Positions 56,338 to 64,000 of a stretch of 64,000 nucleotides of DNA are shown here, piece by piece. The stretch's first letter is position 1. Every line of letters starts with the position of its first letter. The stretch spans positions 2,148,001 to 2,212,000 of the forward strand of contig NZ_CP012946.1 in the NCBI RefSeq assembly GCF_001402875.1. Reading direction: 5' to 3'. A model generated the notes under the pieces. That model saw nothing but the letters and a program-made list of their open reading frames with translations. It searched no databases and was not told the origin of the DNA. The position numbers and the translations under genes were made by a program. The stretch comes from Blastochloris viridis (GTDB lineage: Bacteria > Pseudomonadota > Alphaproteobacteria > Rhizobiales > Xanthobacteraceae).

Positions 56338-56847
56338 TCAGCCGTCCTCGCCGCGATCGAGCTTCAAGACCAGCGGCGGGTGGCCGACCGCCTCCAGGAA
56401 GCGGACGAGGTCGTCGCGCCTCAAGGTGGTGGTCATGGTGTTGACCAGCGGGTGAAGCGATATCTCCTCGGCCGCCATCAGCCCGGCTTCCAGCACCACC
56501 GTCACCCGCCCGGCCTCGTCGTTGGCGGCGGCCAGCGTCGTCACCGAGCCCGGCGTGACGCCCAGCACCTCCCAAAGCAGCTCGGCCGCGCCGAACGACA
56601 GCCGGCCGGAGGCGCCGAGGTCGTGGTGGAGGTGCTTCAAGTCGAGCACCGCCCCCTGCCCGGCGGTGACGAGGAACAGCCGGCCCCGCTTGTCCTTCAG
56701 GAACAAATTCTTGGTATGGGCGCCGGGAATGCCGGCGCAGACATCCTGCGACTCGGCGACCGTGAACACGGCGCGGTGGCGGACGGTGGAGGACGGAATT
56801 CCGAATCGGTCGAGCAGCGCGAACAGATCGTCGGGTGCGAGCGGCAT
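56338..56847 (-). CDS. YbaK/ProX-type prolyl-tRNA editing deacylase (ProXp-ala-like)
   Basis: The 169-residue protein has FTVAESQDVCAGIPGAHTKNLFLKDK, LSFGAAELLWEVLGVTPGSVT and the SLHPLVNTMTTTL motif of free-standing ProX (PrdX/ProXp-ala) enzymes that hydrolyse Ala-tRNA-Pro. The conserved Lys in TKNL is present. It is 127 bp from the thioredoxin gene, same strand. Confidence 0.87.
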   Translation of the reverse strand: MPLAPDDLFALLDRFGIPSSTVRHRAVFTVAESQDVCAGIPGAHTKNLFLKDKRGRLFLVTAGQGAVLDLKHLHHDLGASGRLSFGAAELLWEVLGVTPGSVTTLAAANDEAGRVTVVLEAGLMAAEEISLHPLVNTMTTTLRRDDLVRFLEAVGHPPLVLKLDRGEDG

Positions 56848-57226
56848 GGCTGGCTGATAGCGGCTGCGTCGCGACCGAGCAAGGCGGGATCGGCATACGG
56901 TTCAGGCGCCGCGCGCCTTGCAGCAGCACCGGCCGGATGCCGGCCGATCGGTCGGCGTCCGGCGCGCACGCGACGATCGTGCCGGGCGATGACCGGCAAC
57001 GCCACGCCCGCGCGACTTCCGGCATCCCGCCCCGGACCGCCGCAAGCGCGGCGAAATGTCGGTGCCGGTCGATGTGACTTAAGCGGCGGCGCCACCACCG
57101 TCGCCGTGATGATGGAGCCAAGCGCCGGCGCTGGATTTTGACGACCGTGGCCGCTATCCTTGCCCACCCATTTTGGCGCCGGATCGAGCGAAGCCGGCAA
57201 ATTTCAGCGTTGGCGAACACCACCGA
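56848..57226. other. 379-bp non-coding region
   Basis: This GC-rich stretch between the divergent ProX gene and the small membrane protein gene shows no convincing reading frame or RNA feature. GC-rich dyads (ATGCCGGCCGATCGGTCGGC) are present but no terminator or promoter can be claimed. Confidence 0.35.
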
Positions 57227-57643
57227 ATGACCTCACCGCGTAGCTGGCAACACAGGATCGGGCTCGACGCCGTTGCGCGTCTGGGTGCGGTGCTGTGCCT
57301 GGTCGCCGGCGCGCTGATCCTTCACGGCGCCGCCTTCCCCAGCATCGGCGGACCGCTGGCACGGATCGCGGTCGGCGGGCTCGCCGCCGGCGAGCCGCGC
57401 AGCCAACCGGCATTGCCCGAGCGCGACAGTGCGCGCGCTGCAACCGGCGAAGTCCGCCGCGCGCTGACGCGTGGCGACCTTGCTGACCTGTTCGGCGACA
57501 TGCCGGCGGCGCTGGCGTTCGACAGCCGTCCGCTGCCTGCGTTCGGCCCCGCGCGCACCACGACGTTCCAGACGCTGTTCGCGATCGTGTCGGCGGCCAG
57601 CGCAACGGTGTTCGACGCACGGGCACCACCCGCGGCGGGCTGA
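57227..57643 (+). CDS. Hypothetical protein with one membrane segment
   Basis: The 138-residue frame (MTSPRSWQHRIGLDAVARLG) has one hydrophobic segment (AVLCLVAGALILHGAAF) and a variable tail. No family. It is 98 bp upstream of secDF on the same strand. Coding is uncertain because GC-rich antisense frames are also open. Confidence 0.4.
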   Translation: MTSPRSWQHRIGLDAVARLGAVLCLVAGALILHGAAFPSIGGPLARIAVGGLAAGEPRSQPALPERDSARAATGEVRRALTRGDLADLFGDMPAALAFDSRPLPAFGPARTTTFQTLFAIVSAASATVFDARAPPAAG

Positions 57644-57741
57644 TCGCGCCGCTCGGCAGAACACTTTCCTTCAATTTCGCACGTGATGGCGCGGACGGTT
57701 GGTCTGCGCGCATCCTCGCGCGAGCTATTCGGATCCCTCCC

Positions 57742-60273
57742 ATGCGAACGCCTCGCTGGGTGCTGGCAATCTATGCCCTCGTCATTTTCGTCGGCATCGT
57801 CGTCGCACTCCCCAACATGCTCACCCCCAATCAGCTCGGGGCGTTGCCGTCCTGGATGCCGCATCAGCAGGTCACGCTCGGCCTTGACCTACGCGGCGGA
57901 TCGCACCTCGTGCTCGAGGTCGATTCCCGCGCGCTGGCGCAGGAGCGCCTGCAGAACCTGGTGCGCGATGCCCGCACCGAGTTGCGCCGCGCCGAGATCG
58001 GCGCCGCCTCGATCCGCCGTCAGCAGGACGCCGTGATCGTGACGCTGGCCGATTCCGCCCGGCGCGCCGACGCCATCGCCGCGCTGCGCGCCCTTGCCAT
58101 GCCCCTCAGCGGACCGGGCTTCTCGGGCGGCCACGACCTCGCGGTGACGCCGGACGGCGACGACAGCGTGCGCATCGCGCTGACGGCCGAGGGCGTTCGC
58201 GACCGCGGCAATGCCGCCGTCGAGCAGAGCCTGGAGATCATCCACCAGCGCATCGATCAGGTCGGCGTCGCCGAGCCCACCATCCAGCGTGTCGGGGCCG
58301 ACCGCATCCTGGTGCAGCTTCCCGGCGTGCAGGACCCCAGCCGGATCCGCCAATTGCTCGGCAGCACCGCCAAGCTGAGCTTTCACATGGTGGTCCCCTC
58401 GGACATCGCCGCAACGGGCAGCGGCCTGCTGACCCTGCCCGGGCGCACCGCCGGCGAGCGCTACACCATCGAGGAGCGGGCCGCGCTGGCCGGCGACCGG
58501 CTGGCCGACGCCCGCGCCAGCTTCGATTCCCACACTCAGGAGCCAATCGTCTCGTTCCGCCTCGACGCGGCCGGCGCCAAGGTGTTCGCCGACATCACCC
58601 GTGCCAATGTCGGACGGCCGTTTGCCATCGTGCTCGACGGCAAGGTGCTGAGCGCCCCGGTGATCCGCGAGCCGATACCGGGCGGCTCGGGCCAGATCAG
58701 CGGCCGGTTCTCGGTCGCCGAGGCCACCGACCTCGCCGCCCTGCTCCGCGCCGGCGCGCTGCCGGCGCCGCTCACCGTGGTGGAGGAGCGCACCGTCGGC
58801 GCCGACCTCGGCGGCGACGCCATCGCCAGCGGCCTGTCCTCCGGCCTGGTCGGCTTCGGGCTGGTGTTCGCCTTCATGGTGGCGCTCTACGGCCGCTGGG
58901 GCCTCATCGCCAACCTGGCGCTGGCGCTCAACGTGATCCTCACTTTCGCGGCACTGACGCTGCTCGGCGCCACCCTCACGCTACCCGGCATTGCCGGAAT
59001 CGTGCTCGGCATCGGGCTCGCGGTCGACGCCAACGTGCTGGTCAACGAGCGTATCCGCGAGGAGACGCGCAAGGGCCTCGGCGCGATGGCGGCGCTCGAC
59101 ACCGGCTTCCGGCGCGCCTACGCCACCATCATCGACTCCAACGTCACCGCGCTGATCGCGACCTGCCTCCTGTTCGCGTTCGGCTCCGGCCCGGTGCGCG
59201 GCTTTGCCGTGACCATGGGGCTCGGCATCGCGATCTCGATGTTCACCGCGGTGTCGATCGTGCGGGTGGTGATGACCGCAATCGTGCGGCACTTCCGGCT
59301 GAAGACGCTGGCGATCGAGCCGCCGTTCGGCATCAAGCTGATCCCCGACGGCACCGCGATCCCGTTCATGCGGGCGCGGTTCGCCGGCATTGCGGTGTCG
59401 GCGGTGCTGTCGCTGGCCTCGATCGGGCTGTTCATCTATCCCGGCCTCAACTACGGCGTCGACTTCAAGGGCGGCATCCAGATGGAGCTCGCCACCGACG
59501 GCCCGGCGGACTTCGGCAAGCTGCGCGCCGAGCTCGACAACCTCGGCCTCGGCGAGATCACGCTCCAGCAGTTCGGCGGACCCTCGAACGTCCTGGTGCG
59601 CGCCGAGCGCCAGCCGGGCTCGGAGGAGGCCCAGACCGTCGCGGTGCAGACGATCCGTGCCAAGATCGCCGAGATCGCGCCCGGAGCCAAGATCGAGCGC
59701 ACCGAGGTGGTCGGGCCGAAGGTGAGCGGCGAGTTCGCGACCGCCGGCATCCTGTCGGTGGTGTTCGCGAGCCTGGCGATGATGGCCTACATCTGGCTGC
59801 GGTTCGAGTGGCCGTTCGCAATTGGCGCCATCGCGACGCTGATGCTCGACGTCACCAAGACGGTCGGCTTCTTCGCGCTCACCGGGCTCGACTTCAACCT
59901 GACTGCCATCGCCGCGCTGTTGACGCTGATCGGCTACTCGGTCAACGACAAGGTGGTGGTCTACGACCGCATGCGCGAGAACATGCGGCTCTACAAGACG
60001 ATGAGCCTGCGCGACATGATCGACAAGTCGATCAACGAGACGCTGGCACGCAGCCTCTACACCTCGATCACGGCCTTTCTGGCCATGCTGCCGATGGCGA
60101 TCTTCGGTGGCTCGGCGGTCGAGAGCTTTGCCGTGCCGATGGTGTTCGGCATCGCGGTGGCGGCAAGCTCGTCGGTGTTCATCGCCGCCCCGATCCTGCT
60201 GTTCCTCAGCGACTGGCGAGGGCGCCAGCGCCCCGCGTGCATCTGCGGCCACCCCGGCTCGCGCTCCCGGTGA
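57742..60273 (+). CDS. secDF: Fused protein-export membrane protein SecDF
   Basis: The 843-residue chain joins SecD (TM1, GLDLRGGSHLVLEV, periplasmic P1 domain, GLAVDANVLVNERIREE) to SecF (LNYGVDFKGGIQMEL, IGYSVNDKVVVYDRMREN, SFAVPMVFGI). It uses the proton gradient to help SecYEG finish export. Single-chain SecDF is less common than separate secD/secF in Proteobacteria. It has 12 expected TM segments. Whether separate secD/secF copies exist elsewhere is unknown. A strong hairpin (60301-60338) lies just past the stop. Confidence 0.93.
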   Translation: MRTPRWVLAIYALVIFVGIVVALPNMLTPNQLGALPSWMPHQQVTLGLDLRGGSHLVLEVDSRALAQERLQNLVRDARTELRRAEIGAASIRRQQDAVIVTLADSARRADAIAALRALAMPLSGPGFSGGHDLAVTPDGDDSVRIALTAEGVRDRGNAAVEQSLEIIHQRIDQVGVAEPTIQRVGADRILVQLPGVQDPSRIRQLLGSTAKLSFHMVVPSDIAATGSGLLTLPGRTAGERYTIEERAALAGDRLADARASFDSHTQEPIVSFRLDAAGAKVFADITRANVGRPFAIVLDGKVLSAPVIREPIPGGSGQISGRFSVAEATDLAALLRAGALPAPLTVVEERTVGADLGGDAIASGLSSGLVGFGLVFAFMVALYGRWGLIANLALALNVILTFAALTLLGATLTLPGIAGIVLGIGLAVDANVLVNERIREETRKGLGAMAALDTGFRRAYATIIDSNVTALIATCLLFAFGSGPVRGFAVTMGLGIAISMFTAVSIVRVVMTAIVRHFRLKTLAIEPPFGIKLIPDGTAIPFMRARFAGIAVSAVLSLASIGLFIYPGLNYGVDFKGGIQMELATDGPADFGKLRAELDNLGLGEITLQQFGGPSNVLVRAERQPGSEEAQTVAVQTIRAKIAEIAPGAKIERTEVVGPKVSGEFATAGILSVVFASLAMMAYIWLRFEWPFAIGAIATLMLDVTKTVGFFALTGLDFNLTAIAALLTLIGYSVNDKVVVYDRMRENMRLYKTMSLRDMIDKSINETLARSLYTSITAFLAMLPMAIFGGSAVESFAVPMVFGIAVAASSSVFIAAPILLFLSDWRGRQRPACICGHPGSRSR

Positions 60274-60300
60274 GGGGGCCTGACGCGCTGTTTGAGCATC

Positions 60301-60338
60301 TGATGCGATTTCCGGCCTTTCGGCTGAAAATCGCATCA
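60301..60338 (+). terminator. Hairpin after secDF, probable terminator
   Basis: TGATGCGATTT (60301-60311) pairs with AAATCGCATCA (60328-60338), with a GGCC/GGCT inner stem. There is no T-tract. It starts 27 bp after the secDF stop. Confidence 0.5.
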
Positions 60339-60486
60339 CGCCGGAAACATGGCAGCCTGCTGAAAGCCCGCCGTCTGCGCGACACTGGGCCTCCCCGCCG
60401 AAGATGCACGCGGGGCGCCGTCGTCTGCACGCCAGTCAGGCGAATGGTTGCGAATCGCCACTCCCAGCATTGACCGACGACAGACC

Positions 60487-60517
60487 TTGACCTCAACTAT
60501 TATTGAGGTTGTAGCGA
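60487..60517 (+). promoter_or_regulatory. SoxR-type promoter of the RND efflux operon
   Basis: TTGACC (60487-60492) and TAGCGA (60512-60517) are 19 bp apart, the overlong spacing used by MerR-family activators. Between them lies the dyad CCTCAACTATTATTGAGG (60491-60508), whose half-sites CCTCAA and TTGAGG are those of the SoxR box. The coding start is 91 bp downstream of the -10. Confidence 0.65.
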
Positions 60518-60532
60518 TGGTGTCGGCCTGTT

Positions 60533-60579
60533 CGCCAAGCCCCTGACTCGTGGCCACGTCACGAGTCAGGGGCTTGGCG
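60533..60579. repeat. Perfect 20-bp inverted repeat in the RND operon leader
   Basis: CGCCAAGCCCCTGACTCGTG (60533-60552) is the exact reverse complement of 60560-60579, with a 7-nt loop. It lies between the SoxR-type promoter and the adaptor start. No T-tract follows, so it is not a normal terminator; an mRNA hairpin or a second operator are possible. Confidence 0.8.
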
Positions 60580-60607
60580 CGCGCGCAAAACCCGGTCTGG
60601 AGCCAAG

Positions 60608-61720
60608 ATGGTCGACACCTGTCCTCGCTTGCCTGAACGTCTACGTCACCGTGCGCCGTTTGCGGTCGCGCTCCTGATCCTTCTCATCGTTTTCATCGGG
60701 ATCTATCTCTGGCGAGACGCGCGGCTTTCGCCCTCCGCCGCCGGCCGGGCACGGCCGCCGGTCGAGGTCTCCGCCCAGACGGTCGAGCTGGAAGCGCTGC
60801 CGCAGTCGCTCGAAGCAACCGGGTCGCTGCAATCGGTGCATGCGGTGACGCTGGCGCCCGAGGTGGCCGGCCGGGTGGTGGCGATCCGTTTCGAGGCCGG
60901 ATCGAGGGTCGACGCCGGAACGCCGCTGGTCGAACTCTACGACGCACCAGAGCGTGCCGAGCGCGCGGATGCCCTCTCCCGCGCGCAGTTTGCACGGCGG
61001 CAGGACGAGCGCTCGCGCCGGCTCGCCCCATCCGACACCATCTCGAAACAGCTGCTGGAGCAGCGCGAGGCGGAGCTGGAGCAGGCCGACGCCGCGGTCC
61101 AGCGCATCGACGCGCGCCTGTCGCAAAAGACCATCCGGGCACCCTTCGCCGGCCTGATCGGCATCCGGCGGGTCGATCTCGGCCAGTACGTCAATGCCGG
61201 CGATGCCTTGGCAACGCTCGCCGCGCTCGACCAGCTCTATGTCAATTTTACAGTGCCGCAGCAGGATTTGGCGAGGCTGCGGCTTGGCAGCGAGACCACG
61301 GTGCGTACCGACGCCTTTCCGGATTGGGCGTTCCCGGCTCGCATCAACGCCATCGAGCCAATGGTCGAGCAGGACACCCGCAACATTCGCGTTCAGGCGA
61401 CGCTCGCCAATCCCGGCCAGATGTTGCGCCCCGGGCTCTATGTCACGGTGAGCGTTGCCCAGCCGATGCGGCCTTCCGCGATCCTGGTGCCGGCCACCGC
61501 CATCCAGACCGGCCCGTCGGGCGACAGCGTGTTTGTCGTGAGGAGCGACAGGGCCGAGCCGGTGCCGGTCGTCACCGGCCAGCGTCGTGGCGACCGCGTC
61601 GTGGTCGAGGCGGGGCTCAGCCCCGGCGACAGAGTCATCACCAGCGGCCAGCTCCGTGTGCAGCCGGGCGCGACCGTTCGGGTCGCCCCGCCCAAGATCG
61701 CATCAGGTTCTCCGGGCTGA
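60608..61720 (+). CDS. RND efflux periplasmic adaptor (membrane fusion protein), MexH-like
   Basis: The 370-residue protein has an N-terminal membrane anchor (FAVALLILLIVFIGIYLW), lipoyl-like half motifs (VTLAPEVAGRVVAIRFEAGSRVDAGTPLVELYD and KTIRAPFAGLIGIRRVDLGQYV, shown in part), a helical hairpin (~115-160) and a beta-barrel. It links the inner-membrane pump to an outer-membrane channel. SoxR control and gene order recall the P. aeruginosa MexGHI-OpmD pump. It is 10 bp upstream of the pump gene. Confidence 0.9.
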   Translation: MVDTCPRLPERLRHRAPFAVALLILLIVFIGIYLWRDARLSPSAAGRARPPVEVSAQTVELEALPQSLEATGSLQSVHAVTLAPEVAGRVVAIRFEAGSRVDAGTPLVELYDAPERAERADALSRAQFARRQDERSRRLAPSDTISKQLLEQREAELEQADAAVQRIDARLSQKTIRAPFAGLIGIRRVDLGQYVNAGDALATLAALDQLYVNFTVPQQDLARLRLGSETTVRTDAFPDWAFPARINAIEPMVEQDTRNIRVQATLANPGQMLRPGLYVTVSVAQPMRPSAILVPATAIQTGPSGDSVFVVRSDRAEPVPVVTGQRRGDRVVVEAGLSPGDRVITSGQLRVQPGATVRVAPPKIASGSPG

Positions 61721-61730
61721 GTGGATCGCC

Positions 61731-64000
61731 ATGCATTTCACCGATCTGTTCATCCGCCGGCCGATCCTGTCCGTGGTCGTCAGCCTGCTCATCTTGCTGG
61801 CGGGCGCGAGCGCATTTGCCTCGTTGCCGGTGCGGCAATATCCCAATTTGCAGAGCGCGACGATCATCGTCGACACCAGCTTCCCGGGCGCCACCCAGGA
61901 CGTGATGCAGGGCTTCGTTACCACGCCGATCGCCCAGGCGATCGCCACCGCGAGCGGCATCGAGTATCTGACCTCGACCTCGACCATGGGCCAGAGTCAG
62001 GTCAAGGCCAAGCTGGTGCTCAATGCCGACTCCGACCGCACCATGACGGAGGTGCTGTCCAAGGTTCAGCAGGTCAAGTACCGCCTGCCGCAGGGCGCCT
62101 TCGACCCGGTGGTGACCAAGATCACCGACGGCGCCTCCGCCGTGCAGTACGTCGCCTTCATCAGCGAAACCCTGACGATCCCGCAGATCACCGACTTCGT
62201 GACGCGCGTTGGCCAGCCGCTGGTCACCTCGGTCAAGGGCGTCGCCTCGGCCGATTTCGCCGGCGCACAGGCGCTTGCCATGCGGGTGTGGCTCGATCCG
62301 GTGAAGCTTGCCGCCCGCAATTTGACGGCCGGCGACGTCGCGGCGGCATTGCGTGCCAACAACGTGCAGGCGGCGCCGGGCCAGCTCGAAGGCGAGCGCA
62401 CCGTCACCAACATCACCGCGGCGACCGACGCCACCACGGTTGAGGACTTTCGCAGCATGGTGGTCAAGACCGGCGCGGCCGGCCTGGTGCGGCTCTCCGA
62501 TATCGCCGAGGTCGAAATCGGCAGCCAGAACCGCAAGACCCTCGGCTGGGCCAGCGCCCGGCGCGCCGTCTATCTGAAGATCGCGCCGACCCCCGACGGC
62601 AACCCGCTGGAGATCGTGGCGGCGGTCAAGGCGCTGATCCCGAGCATGCAGGCCGTCGCGCCACCGGAGCTCACGGTGGAGAACCAGTTCGACGTCGCCC
62701 ATTTCGTCCACGCTTCGATCGAGGAGGTGCGGCACACGCTGATGGAGGCAGTGGTCATCGTGGTGGTGGTGATCTTCCTGTTCCTCGGCTCAGGACGCGC
62801 GGTCATCATCCCCGTTGTCACCATCCCGCTGTCGCTGGTGGGCACCGCGGCGGTGATGCTGGCGTTCGGCTTCTCGCTCAACCTCCTGACGCTGCTGGCG
62901 ATGGTGCTGGCGATCGGGCTGGTGGTCGACGACGCCATCGTGGTGGTCGAGAACATCCATCGCCACATCGAGGAGGGCCGGTCGCCGATTGACGCCGCCG
63001 TCGTCGGCGCCCGTGAGATCGTCGGCCCGGTGATCGCGATGACCATCACGCTCGCCGCGGTCTATGCGCCGATCGGGCTGATGGGCGGCCTGACCGGCAG
63101 CCTGTTCCGTGAGTTCGCTTTTACGCTGGCGGGCGCGGTGGTGGTGTCGGGCGTGATCGCGCTGACGCTGTCGCCAATGATGAGCTCGCGGCTGCTCAGC
63201 AGAAAGGTCGCCGAAAGCCGCTTTGCCACGGTGGTCGAGCAGCGCTTCGGCGCGCTTGCTGCCGGTTATGGGCGATTGCTGGACCGCACCTTGTCGATGC
63301 GGCCGGTGGTGCTTCTGGTCGCCTGCGCGATGCTCGCGGCCATCGTCGTGCTGTTTCTCGGCACCAAGAGCGAGCTCGCCCCGCAGGAGGACCAGGGCTA
63401 TGTGTTCACTGCGGTGCGGGCGCCGCAATACGCCAATCTCGACTACACAGCGGCAGCGGCGGCGCGGGTCCAAAGCATCTTCCGGTCCTTCCCGGACTAT
63501 TCGGCCAACTTCTTCGTGGTCGGCACCGATGGGCTGAACAATGCGTTCGGCGGCATCATCCTCAAGGACTGGAGCGAGCGGCAGTATTCATCTGACGCCA
63601 TCCAGGCCCAGCTCTACCGGGCGGCCGGCTCCGTGCACGATGCCTCGGTCACGCCGTTCCAACCGATGGCGCTGCCGGCCTCGACTGGCGGACTGCCGTT
63701 CCAGATCGTGCTGCGCTCGCCCGCCGGCTTCAACATCATCCACCAGGAGATGGAAGCGCTGAAGGCGGCGGCCCGCAACAGCGGGCTGTTTGTGTTCGTC
63801 GACAGCGACCTCGCCTTCGACAGCCCGACCGCACGGATTCGCATCGACACCGCCAAGGCCGGCGAGGTCGGCGTCACCATGCAGGCAATCGCCGACACGC
63901 TGGCGGTGCTGGTCGGCGAGAACTACGTCAACCGCTTCAACTATTATGGCCGCTCCTACGACGTGATCCCGCAGGTGCGCCAGAACGACCGGCTTACGCC
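61731..64000 (+). CDS. RND efflux transporter permease, 5' part (runs off window)
   Basis: The frame starts ATG 61731 (FTDLFIRRPILSVVVSLLILLAG, TM1) and is open to the window end, giving 756 residues of about 1,030 usual. Porter-domain parts (RQYPNLQSATIIVDTSFPGA) and TM4 with the proton-relay Asp pair in AIGLVVDDAIVVVENI are visible, as are TM5-7 and the second TM half starting near VVLLVACAMLAAIVVLF. It is a hydrophobe/amphiphile efflux (HAE1) pump; substrate is not predictable from sequence. Confidence 0.93.
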   Translation, partial: MHFTDLFIRRPILSVVVSLLILLAGASAFASLPVRQYPNLQSATIIVDTSFPGATQDVMQGFVTTPIAQAIATASGIEYLTSTSTMGQSQVKAKLVLNADSDRTMTEVLSKVQQVKYRLPQGAFDPVVTKITDGASAVQYVAFISETLTIPQITDFVTRVGQPLVTSVKGVASADFAGAQALAMRVWLDPVKLAARNLTAGDVAAALRANNVQAAPGQLEGERTVTNITAATDATTVEDFRSMVVKTGAAGLVRLSDIAEVEIGSQNRKTLGWASARRAVYLKIAPTPDGNPLEIVAAVKALIPSMQAVAPPELTVENQFDVAHFVHASIEEVRHTLMEAVVIVVVVIFLFLGSGRAVIIPVVTIPLSLVGTAAVMLAFGFSLNLLTLLAMVLAIGLVVDDAIVVVENIHRHIEEGRSPIDAAVVGAREIVGPVIAMTITLAAVYAPIGLMGGLTGSLFREFAFTLAGAVVVSGVIALTLSPMMSSRLLSRKVAESRFATVVEQRFGALAAGYGRLLDRTLSMRPVVLLVACAMLAAIVVLFLGTKSELAPQEDQGYVFTAVRAPQYANLDYTAAAAARVQSIFRSFPDYSANFFVVGTDGLNNAFGGIILKDWSERQYSSDAIQAQLYRAAGSVHDASVTPFQPMALPASTGGLPFQIVLRSPAGFNIIHQEMEALKAAARNSGLFVFVDSDLAFDSPTARIRIDTAKAGEVGVTMQAIADTLAVLVGENYVNRFNYYGRSYDVIPQVRQNDRLT

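Noticed and set aside
57204..57864. Minus-strand frames opposite the small membrane-protein gene
   Set aside because: Arg-rich, motif-free translations typical of GC-rich antisense; the plus-strand frame at least has a membrane segment.

Overview
The window is a high-GC (about two-thirds G+C by eye) chromosomal segment of an alphaproteobacterium, most likely a purple phototroph of the Hyphomicrobiales (Rhodopseudomonas/Rhodoplanes/Blastochloris-like). The strongest marker is bchE (37841-39541), the anaerobic, B12-dependent cyclase of bacteriochlorophyll synthesis. TIGR02301- and TIGR02594-type proteins, dense dispersed palindromic repeats and a fused SecDF fit the same group. I see no tRNA, rRNA, CRISPR array, transposase or prophage gene.

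Layout. 1-9052: housekeeping genes (3' end of a TlyA-type rRNA methyltransferase, an RlmD-like RNA methyltransferase, ribB, aroC, a histidine phosphatase, fabI, a DnaJ-like protein, a lipoprotein, pdxH, an SDR). 9247-25690: a minus-strand surface-polysaccharide island. It encodes two Wzt-like ABC ATPases, one Wzm-like permease, a TylF-type methyltransferase, a glycosyltransferase-SGNH fusion, a CMP-sugar synthetase, a dedicated transketolase, a Cys-pair glycosyltransferase-like protein, a NeuB-type synthase, an SDR, an aldehyde dehydrogenase and a GT4 glycosyltransferase. 26116-37624: mixed genes (YgfZ, several Hyphomicrobiales-type unknowns, Nudix, a broken SRAP gene, a chemoreceptor, an FAD-linked oxidase, a TPR protein, ispE, MmcQ). 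37841-45331: bchE divergent from cobU-cobS-cobC-cobQ, then a CHAP-type protein and a Cys-rich small-domain protein. 45737-56847: meaB, a membrane protein, ppdK, glyS, an isochorismatase-like gene, glyQ, a Trm112-like protein, a Lon-N-domain protein, a YbbN-like thioredoxin and a ProX-like deacylase. 57227-64000: a small membrane protein, fused secDF, then an RND efflux operon that runs off the window.

The most novel region is the polysaccharide island. NeuB plus a CMP transferase imply a 3-deoxy-ulosonic acid. The usual sialic/legionaminic/pseudaminic precursor genes are absent, and a transketolase, an SDR and an ALDH stand in their place. The two Wzt-like ATPases carry complementary defects: one has lost the ABC signature serine, the other the Walker B glutamate and H-loop histidine. 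This predicts an obligate heterodimer with one live and one dead ATP site.

Regulatory signals read directly from the DNA include a perfect TGT-N12-ACA PpsR/CrtJ palindrome upstream of a TTGACA-N17-TACCAA promoter for bchE. A SoxR-type box sits in a 19-bp-spaced promoter in front of the RND pump, followed by a perfect 20-bp inverted repeat in its leader. bchE lies back to back with the genes that finish its cofactor cobalamin.
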